Positions 58,605-64,000 of a stretch of 64,000 nucleotides of DNA are shown here, piece by piece. This DNA is from Paenibacillus sp. P25 (GTDB lineage: Bacteria > Bacillota > Bacilli > Paenibacillales > NBRC-103111). The translations under genes were made by a program, and so were the position numbers. Where the stretch lies: contig CP085629.1 in the NCBI GenBank assembly GCA_024704175.1, positions 5,456,001-5,520,000 on the forward strand, written 5' to 3'. Below the pieces are notes generated by a model that was given only the letters and a program-made list of their open reading frames with translations, was not told the DNA's origin and ran no database searches. Position 1 is the stretch's first letter, and each line of letters starts with the position of its first letter.

Positions 58605-60087
58605 TTAATACAAGTCTTCCTGCACAGTGACCGTCCACATTTGCGTCGGCACGCCCGTCGGCTTCAGCTTCACATTCTCGTCATAGCTCACCTGATAATC
58701 GTTATCGTTCACGATCGCGAGCGTGCGCTTGTCGAGAACGGTAAGGCCCTCGATCTTCTCGTAAGGATAGCCGAGCTTCACGAAGTCGACGACAAGCTCT
58801 TTGCCTATCGGCGCGATGCCCATCTCTTTGAGGGCGGCGATGCTTGTCCCTTCCAGCTTCCCGCTGAGGTCGGTACCGAGAATGTTCGTGGCGGCGGCGA
58901 AATTCGCTTTGTAGATCCTCTTGATTTGCGAAGCGCCGCCCTCGTTCTTGTCGCGCTCGTCCACGAGCACCGCGTCGTCGCTTAACGCATGCAGGTCGCT
59001 GATCACGATGTCCTTCTGCTTCACGCCCTTAAACTGGCCGGCATTCTCCGCTATGTACACGTATTCTCCGACGATTTGCTTCGTGGCAAGGTCCATTTTC
59101 ATAATGCGCATGTTGCGGGAGGCTTCACCCGTCTTCTGATCCGGCACGGCCATCGGACTCTGGATCGACACGAACAGGTACTTGCCGCTCGGCGAAATCG
59201 AGACGCCCTCGAAACCGCGGTTCGAGATGCGGTTGTTGTAGACGGCCGGGAACGTTTCGACGACGTTCATTTGCGCGCCCTTCAGGAGCTCCATGGCGCC
59301 CTGAGGCACGTAACGGCCCAGCACGGTCCCGTCGCGCTTGATCTGCAGGAGGGACGGGCGGTATTCTTCACACAGCCAGAACGTGTCGTCCGCCGCGCTG
59401 TAGGTAATGCCTTCCATATCGAGACCGTCGGGGTCGTACGAAAGCACCTTTTGGCCCTGTTCGTCGTACGGTACCTCGTCCGGTCCCTTCACGTTAGGCG
59501 ACCCGGTCAAATAAGGGCTTTTCGTCACCGCATCGGTTTTGCCGTCCGGCGCCTTCAGCTTGATTGTATCGACAATTTGAATCTCGTCTCCGGTTACTTT
59601 AATTTTATAAATGCGCGGGTTGAAATCTTCGATCGGGAATGTGCGAAGTCTGCTCCTTGCCGACTTGGCCGTTCGGGCCGCGGTCGCCGAGCGTATAGAA
59701 AATATCGTCCGGATCCCCGGGAAGATGGGTCAGCCCGGAAAAACCGCCCTCGTTAATGCCTTTGCCGAGCGGGGCCGGGTTCTTCAGTTCGGCCTTCGCC
59801 TTCACCGCCGGCATGTCCTTCACCGAAACGCTCTGGTTCCAATCGTTCCAGTCGATTTGCTTGCCGAGCGCTTCGCCGAACGAGCGGAGCGGCAGGTACA
59901 GACTGCCGTCGATGATTACCGGATCCTTATCGGTTTGCAGTCGCTTGCCCCCCGCCCAGACCGGGAATTTCGAGGCAACGGCCGTAAGCCCGCCTTCCGC
60001 CTGCACGGCCGCCGAACCGGCGAGCACCGCTACCAGGCCTGCCGCCACAGCCATCTTGCGAGTGATCGCGCCATAACGCTTTTTCAT
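58605..60087 (-). CDS. Secreted phytase-like esterase protein with N-terminal copper-amine-oxidase-type domain, frameshifted
   Basis: AGGAGG precedes the ATG at 60087. The protein of about 494 residues has a signal peptide ending AAVQA. It is followed by a copper_amine_oxidase-N-like module (DPVIIDGSLYLPLRSFGEALGKQIDWN, residues ~55-90), common in Paenibacillus exported proteins and not catalytic itself. The rest is a beta-propeller of the 'phytase-like esterase' family: GGFSGLTHLPGDPDDIFYTLGDRGPNG, DPDGLDMEGITYSAADDTFWLCEEYRPSL, RISNRGFEGVSISPSGKYLFVSIQSP and KIEGLTVLDKRTLAIVNDNDY. The frame changes near 59640. It probably hydrolyses phosphate esters or phosphonates outside the cell; exact substrate unknown. 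Confidence 0.87.
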
Positions 60088-60329
60088 TGGTTGATCCTCC
60101 TAATGGTTTAACATATTAAGGATATGCTTCCATCCCTAAGGGTAAACCGCGAATGTTCGTCCAATGTTAAAGCTGTGTAAAACGCAAATTAAATCGGGCC
60201 GCTGCCCGCTCCCCCGCTGTTACCTCTCCAAATGCCGGAAATGCTTATGAACGAAGCCATTCGATGAAGCACGTCGTATTGTGTCGCATGAGGGTGGCCA
60301 ACCACCTCGTCGGGATCTGCGTGCGGTGC

Positions 60330-60545
60330 GAAACCCATTCGTGTCTTACGAGGAAACAACGGACACAGCGACCGTTAAGGAGGTTGAATTGGTCTATTTT
60401 GGATTTGTAACGGACACGGATGCAGCTATTTGTTCCCAGAGTGTCTAAATGACGGCGTTCGAAGCAAATAAGTGCTGTGGTGTCTGTTAGCATTTTGAAA
60501 GCCGCTGCTTTTATCCGATTTGCGTCCATGGTGTCCGTTAGAACG
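60330..60545. repeat. Cluster of AACGGACAC / GTGTCCGTTA elements
   Basis: At least five copies or near copies occur in both orientations: AACGGACACAG (60358-), AACGGACACGG (60410-), GTGTCTAAA (60439-), GTGTCTGTTAG (60480-) and GTGTCCGTTAG (60531-), each with its own AT-rich partner sequence. It resembles the intergenic GGACAC-type repeats of Paenibacillus known from memory, but that link is not verified. Confidence 0.55.
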
Positions 60546-60581
60546 CCACGCTCCCCGGTATTACCTCTCAAACACAAGAAT

Positions 60582-60600
60582 AACCGGCACAAGGCCGGTT
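60582..60600. repeat. Hairpin AACCGGC-ACAAG-GCCGGTT, first copy
   Basis: A 7-bp perfect stem with loop ACAAG. The core CCGGCACAAGGCCGG recurs at 60748-60765. Confidence 0.6.
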
Positions 60601-60747
60601 GAGATGGATCATGAAATAGCTTTTGTTAAAAAGGAAGCCCACGAAGGTGAGTATTCGCTGCAAGAGCGCCAGCGTCGCCTTTGTCTGAGGCCCGAAGCGG
60701 ATACCCACTGCCTCGCAGCCTCTCTTGCACCATTCTCGACAAGCTCA

Positions 60748-60769
60748 CCCCGGCACAAGGCCGGGTTTT
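60748..60769 (+). terminator. Hairpin CCCGGC-ACAAG-GCCGGG followed by TTTT, second copy
   Basis: Same core and loop as the element at 60582-60600. A short T-run on the plus strand makes it a plausible plus-strand terminator, although no plus-strand gene precedes it. It lies 9 bases past the end of the third MalG gene, so it may mark the 3' end of that operon. Confidence 0.45.
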
Positions 60770-60777
60770 CTTGCCCC

Positions 60778-61753
60778 CTATTCCACCAATCCCGTACGCT
60801 CGACGCCTTCCACGAACCACCGCTGGGTGAACGTGTAAACGACGAGCACCGGCATGATGATGAGGAACGAAGCCGCCATCTTGATCGGCTCCGCGAAGAT
60901 GCTCGGGCCCGACTGCTCCGCCTCTGCAGCCATCGATGCCGCAAGCCGTGACAGCGAGATCGACAGCGGCACCTCCTTCGCCCCGAACATATACATGGAC
61001 GGGTAGTAGAAGTCGTTCCAGTTCCAGACGAACGAGAACAGGAACACGACGATGATCGCCGACGTCGAGATCGGCAGGCATGACGCGGAAGAAGACCCGG
61101 AACACGCTCGCGCCGTCGATCTTAGCCGCCTCCTCCAGCTCCTTCGGAAGGGTAGAGAAGAATTGGCGGAAGATGATGACGAACAGCGCGCCCTTCAGCC
61201 CGTGGCCGAAGACGGCCGGGATGATCATCGGCAGGTAGGTGTTGATCCAGCCGAAGTTCTTGAACAGCAGAATCGAAGGCAGGATCGTCACCTGCGGCGG
61301 CATGACGAACGTAAAGATCAGGCACACGAACCAGAACCTCTTCAGCGGAAAATCAAGCCGCGCAAACGCATACCCGGCAATCGAGCACGAGATCACCTGC
61401 AGCACCGCCACCGACAGCGACACCGTCATGCTGATGGTGAAAGCGGTCGGATATTTGAGCGACCGGAACGCCTCCTGCAGATGCCCCCAGAACAGGGAGC
61501 GGGGCACCCAGATGACGGCCGGATCGAGCAGGTTGTTCGCATCCTTCACCATCGTCGTGATCATATAAATAATCGGTTTGATGTAAATAAACGCCGTGTC
61601 GATCAGGATCAGGTACATGAACAGCCGGAAGATTAGCCCCCGGTCCGCTTCCTTCCCGAGCAGCACGTTCCTCGTGGTCAGCAGCGGCTTCCGGGAGTTC
61701 ATCCCGGAGGCGGACAGCCGCCGGTTCCGGATCATATCGATCATTCGTTCCAT
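60778..61753 (-). CDS. Carbohydrate ABC transporter permease, MalG-type (third), frameshifted
   Basis: AAAGGAGG precedes the ATG at 61753. The first part is rich in helices ([67 protein letters not shown]). The EAA loop is [20 protein letters not shown]. The frame changes near 61078, then the end continues as [22 protein letters not shown] to [11 protein letters not shown]. About 325 residues, longer at the N terminus than the other MalG proteins here. Last gene of an operon that starts beyond the right edge. Confidence 0.88.
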
Positions 61754-61768
61754 CGGTACGCCTCCTTT

Positions 61769-62632
61769 CTATCGGCTTCCGCCGGAAGCCTTGGCCACCC
61801 GGCTGAAGATCACAATCGCCAGACCCAGGAAGAACAGCACGATCACGAAATAAATCCAGGCCAGCGCGCTGGACAGCCCGTAGTTGGTCGTATTGACCTT
61901 CGTAATGATCGGGTTCGACGGGAAGGTGAATAGGTCCACCACGGTGTAAATCAGGTTCAAGAAAATGAAGGGAGCCAGACCCGGCAGCGTGATCTTCCAA
62001 AAGGTCTCCCACGGATCCGCCCCGTCGATCCGGGCCGCTTCGTAGACCGACTTCGAAATCGTCTGCCGGCCCGCGAGAAAAATCAGAATCTGTACGCCGG
62101 AATACCACAGCACGAGCACGAACGAGCTGATGACGGCTACGATCGGCTTGGACCAGGTCGCCGGCAGATAGGTCGTCAGGAACGTCCCGACATCGAACTC
62201 CTGGACGAAGGCCAGCGTGCCTTCACCCTGGGTAATGAACTCCTGGATGATCTGCCCGGAGGAGAAAATGACCGGCAGGAAGAAGATCACCCGGAAGAAG
62301 CCGCGCCCCAGGAACTTCTGGTTCAGCAGGATCGCCACCATCAGCGAGAACACGACGATGACCGGGATCATGAGCAGCGCCTGCCGCAGGAAGGGCATCA
62401 GGTCGTTGTAGAGCAGTCCCCCGTCCGCAAACAGAATTTCGCGGTAATACTGAAAGCCGACCGGGGCGTACTCAATCCCGCTCGCCGTGATTTTCACCCG
62501 CTGGAAGCTCATATAGAACGAATAGCCGAGCGGGAAAGCGATAAACGCCAGGAAACCGATCACCCACGGCGCAATGAAGATCGAGCCTTCCAACTGACGG
62601 AGGGCGACCGCGCTCAGTCTGAATTTTTTCAT
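61769..62632 (-). CDS. Carbohydrate ABC transporter permease, MalF-type (third)
   Basis: GGGAGG lies nine bases before the ATG at 62632 (MKKFRLSAVALRQLEGS). An intact protein of about 287 residues with six helices. The EAA loop is YEAARIDGADPWETFWKITLPGL near residue 200. The ATG overlaps the TGA of the upstream DUF5696 gene (ATGA), giving tight coupling. Because of a frame change in that upstream gene, a longer merged frame runs through the junction, but the start at 62632 is clear. Confidence 0.9.
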   Translation of the reverse strand: MKKFRLSAVALRQLEGSIFIAPWVIGFLAFIAFPLGYSFYMSFQRVKITASGIEYAPVGFQYYREILFADGGLLYNDLMPFLRQALLMIPVIVVFSLMVAILLNQKFLGRGFFRVIFFLPVIFSSGQIIQEFITQGEGTLAFVQEFDVGTFLTTYLPATWSKPIVAVISSFVLVLWYSGVQILIFLAGRQTISKSVYEAARIDGADPWETFWKITLPGLAPFIFLNLIYTVVDLFTFPSNPIITKVNTTNYGLSSALAWIYFVIVLFFLGLAIVIFSRVAKASGGSR

Positions 62633-64000
62633 GACGTCTTCCCTCCCGTCACGACGATGAAGTCCTGCGCCGGCACGCTGATGCCGCCGGCCGCTGTATG
62701 GCGCTGCGTTATAGTTGACGATGATCCTTTTACCGCCCTCGTACTCGGTTTCCTTCACGTTCGGCGCAAGCGTCCGGTGACCGACGATCGCTTTGCTCTG
62801 CACATCGCCGAGCGCCTGGTTGAAGCGCTGGTACTCCTCCACGGCCTTGGCTTCCCAATCCCGGTAATTCATGCTGTAGTACCAGATGCCGTAGGCGCCT
62901 TTCATGTCGCCGGAAGGAGCGTTCGTGAAGACGAAGGTCGGATAAGCCCCATATTCGATGCTCCGGAGAAACTCCGTCTGGTATTGGTCGCGCAGATTGG
63001 ACCAGTCTGACGTATACGTGACCAGCCCGTGAAGCGCGATCTGGGTGAACGGAATGCTCTCGTCGACGAACAGGTCGTAAGAGAAATCCACCGGCGACCG
63101 GTGCAGATGGTTCAAGTTGGACAGCGCGTAGAAGTTCGGGCGGTCCACGCTGACGCTTCCGAGCGCATCCTTCGTTTCCTTCAGCATCGCGTTCTGCGTC
63201 TTCATCTCTTCCGTCCGGTTCGCTTTATAACGGTCGTTGAAGTCGCTGTCGAGGAACTTGCCGACCCCGTCTTCGAAGAAAATGCCGTCGGCCCCCAGAC
63301 TCTGGAACTGCTTCAAATCCTTCGTTAAGACGGACGCGGCGAATTTCGTGCTGACCAGCGTGATCGTATCGCGGTTGTTGAAGTTTTCAAATTCCAGAAG
63401 CCGCCCCGCCATGTTCCGCATCCCGTCGTAGCGCGGGCTGAAGCCAGCCGCCGTTCGTATTGTTCAGCGTGTAGTTGGCGGTCAGCAGCACCGGAATCTT
63501 GAGCGAATGGGCGAATTGGATGAACTGCTTCATCCCCTCGTTGCCGCCGAGCCGGGAATCAACCGGGAACAGTTGCCCGTAGGAGCTGTAGCCGTTCTTT
63601 TGCCAGCCCATGTATTGAATGGACATGTTCTCGATGCCGAGGCCGTACAGCCGCTTCACCATTTCCATCGCTTCGGACGTCGTCGTCCCCTTCAAATATT
63701 GATCCCACAGCAGGCCCTGCTTCTTATCCGCACCGACAATGTCCAGGTAGAAAGGCACCTTCGGGCTTTCCGCTTTAATCGGCTTCAGCCCCTTCTCCTT
63801 CATCAGGTAATCCCTGTAGGCGAGAGCCATGCCCACATAGTCGCTCTTGGCGGCATCCAGCAGGTAGTAGCGGATGGACCGCTGCGGTACCTTGAACATC
63901 TCTTTGCTGTATGTGTAAAAGCCGCTGTTCCCCTTCTGGCTCGTATTCTGGAAAAACTTGATCCGGTACTGCCACTCCGGCGTCACCCAGTTGGAGCCGC
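62629..64000 (-). CDS. DUF5696-domain protein, partial at right edge, two frameshifts
   Basis: The C-terminal 450 or so residues of a large protein are present; the start is outside the window. Landmarks are KVPFYLDIVGADKKQGLLWDQYL, IENMSIQYMGWQKNGYSSYG, HSLKIPVLLTANYTLNN, then after a break near 63445 a TIM-barrel-like stretch (FQSLGADGIFFEDGVGKFLDS). A second break near 62690 is followed by ISVPAQDFIVVTGGKTS and the stop at 62629. Such proteins are found beside MalF/MalG permeases in Paenibacillus and look like large secreted or surface-bound glycan-active proteins. Enzymatic function has not been established to my knowledge. Confidence 0.78.

Larger units (their letters stand above)
60088..60777. 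other. Gene-free region with repeated elements
   Basis: About 690 bases between the phytase-like gene and the third sugar transporter, with no supported gene. It contains short repeated elements centred on GGACAC/GTGTCC (60320-60545) and two near-identical hairpins (60582-60600, 60748-60765), described separately. Confidence 0.6.

Noticed and set aside
60245-60592. 115-codon frame on the minus strand
   Set aside because: It spans the GGACAC repeat cluster, has no ribosome site and no homology signal, and its internal similarity comes from the DNA repeats.
61769-63421. 550-codon merged frame joining DUF5696 and MalF
   Set aside because: A frame change near 62690 hides the DUF5696 stop; the ATGA junction at 62629-62632 and the ribosome site before it show two genes.
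1-64000. Programmed ribosomal frameshifting as the reason for the broken frames
   Set aside because: Breaks occur at random places in unrelated genes, in both directions, mostly without slippery heptamers, and up to four per gene.

Overview
The window reads like a chromosome segment of a moderately high-GC spore-forming Firmicute, most likely Paenibacillus or a close relative. The evidence is AGGAGG-type ribosome binding sites with frequent TTG/GTG starts, several SLH-domain proteins, YesM/YesN-type two-component systems beside sugar ABC transporters, a DUF5696 protein, a squalene-hopene/sporulenol-type cyclase, and CcdC-, YrdB- and DUF2798-type Bacillales proteins. No rRNA, tRNA, CRISPR array, phage or transposase gene was seen.

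A dominant technical feature is that about half of the genes are interrupted by one or more single-base frame changes. The reading frame resumes at once with intact family motifs, and many breaks lie in or near short homopolymers. This points to indel errors in the sequence rather than mass gene decay. Each affected gene is reported as one span with its breaks described.

Layout. 0-3.2 kb: end of a membrane permease, a small conserved protein, and a striking repeat protein built of [F/M/L]-P-G-G-[G/S/T] pentads (elastin-like formula) with a conserved tail. 3.3-6.5 kb: two SDR oxidoreductases, a TetR regulator and a DUF2798 membrane protein, with a motif shared by two promoters. 6.7-10.5 kb: a secreted protein, a polysaccharide deacetylase, a methyltransferase and a nucleotidyltransferase. 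10.4-17.7 kb: a four-PAS histidine kinase and a BMP-type nucleoside ABC transporter operon. 17.9-24.2 kb: UspA, a CcdC-like protein, a YrdB-like protein, a TetR/metallo-hydrolase operon, an SLH-GH18 surface enzyme and a MerR/SDR pair.

24.2-39.3 kb is a carbohydrate-use locus: SBP, two permeases, histidine kinase, response regulator and a second SBP in one minus-strand run. It is followed upstream by a sialidase-fold/GH93-like secreted enzyme, a GH2 glycosidase, a Gfo/Idh/MocA dehydrogenase, a sugar isomerase and a divergent AraC regulator. 39.3-45.7 kb: a MerR/alcohol-dehydrogenase operon, a small protein, a BaeSR-like two-component pair, DUF445 and GTP cyclohydrolase II. 46.2-53.0 kb: a second SBP-permease-permease-kinase-regulator operon with the same gene order. 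53.1-58.4 kb: the terpene cyclase, a LamG-pentapeptide-repeat fusion and an SLH lipoprotein. 58.6-64 kb: a phytase-like secreted protein, a repeat-rich gap and a third sugar permease pair behind a DUF5696 gene that runs off the right edge.

None of the three CUT1-type sugar transporters has its own ATPase gene, which fits a shared MsmX/UgpC-type ATPase elsewhere. Two MerR modules have promoters with the unusual 19-bp spacer and a common GAG-N4-CTC core, as expected for MerR-activated promoters.
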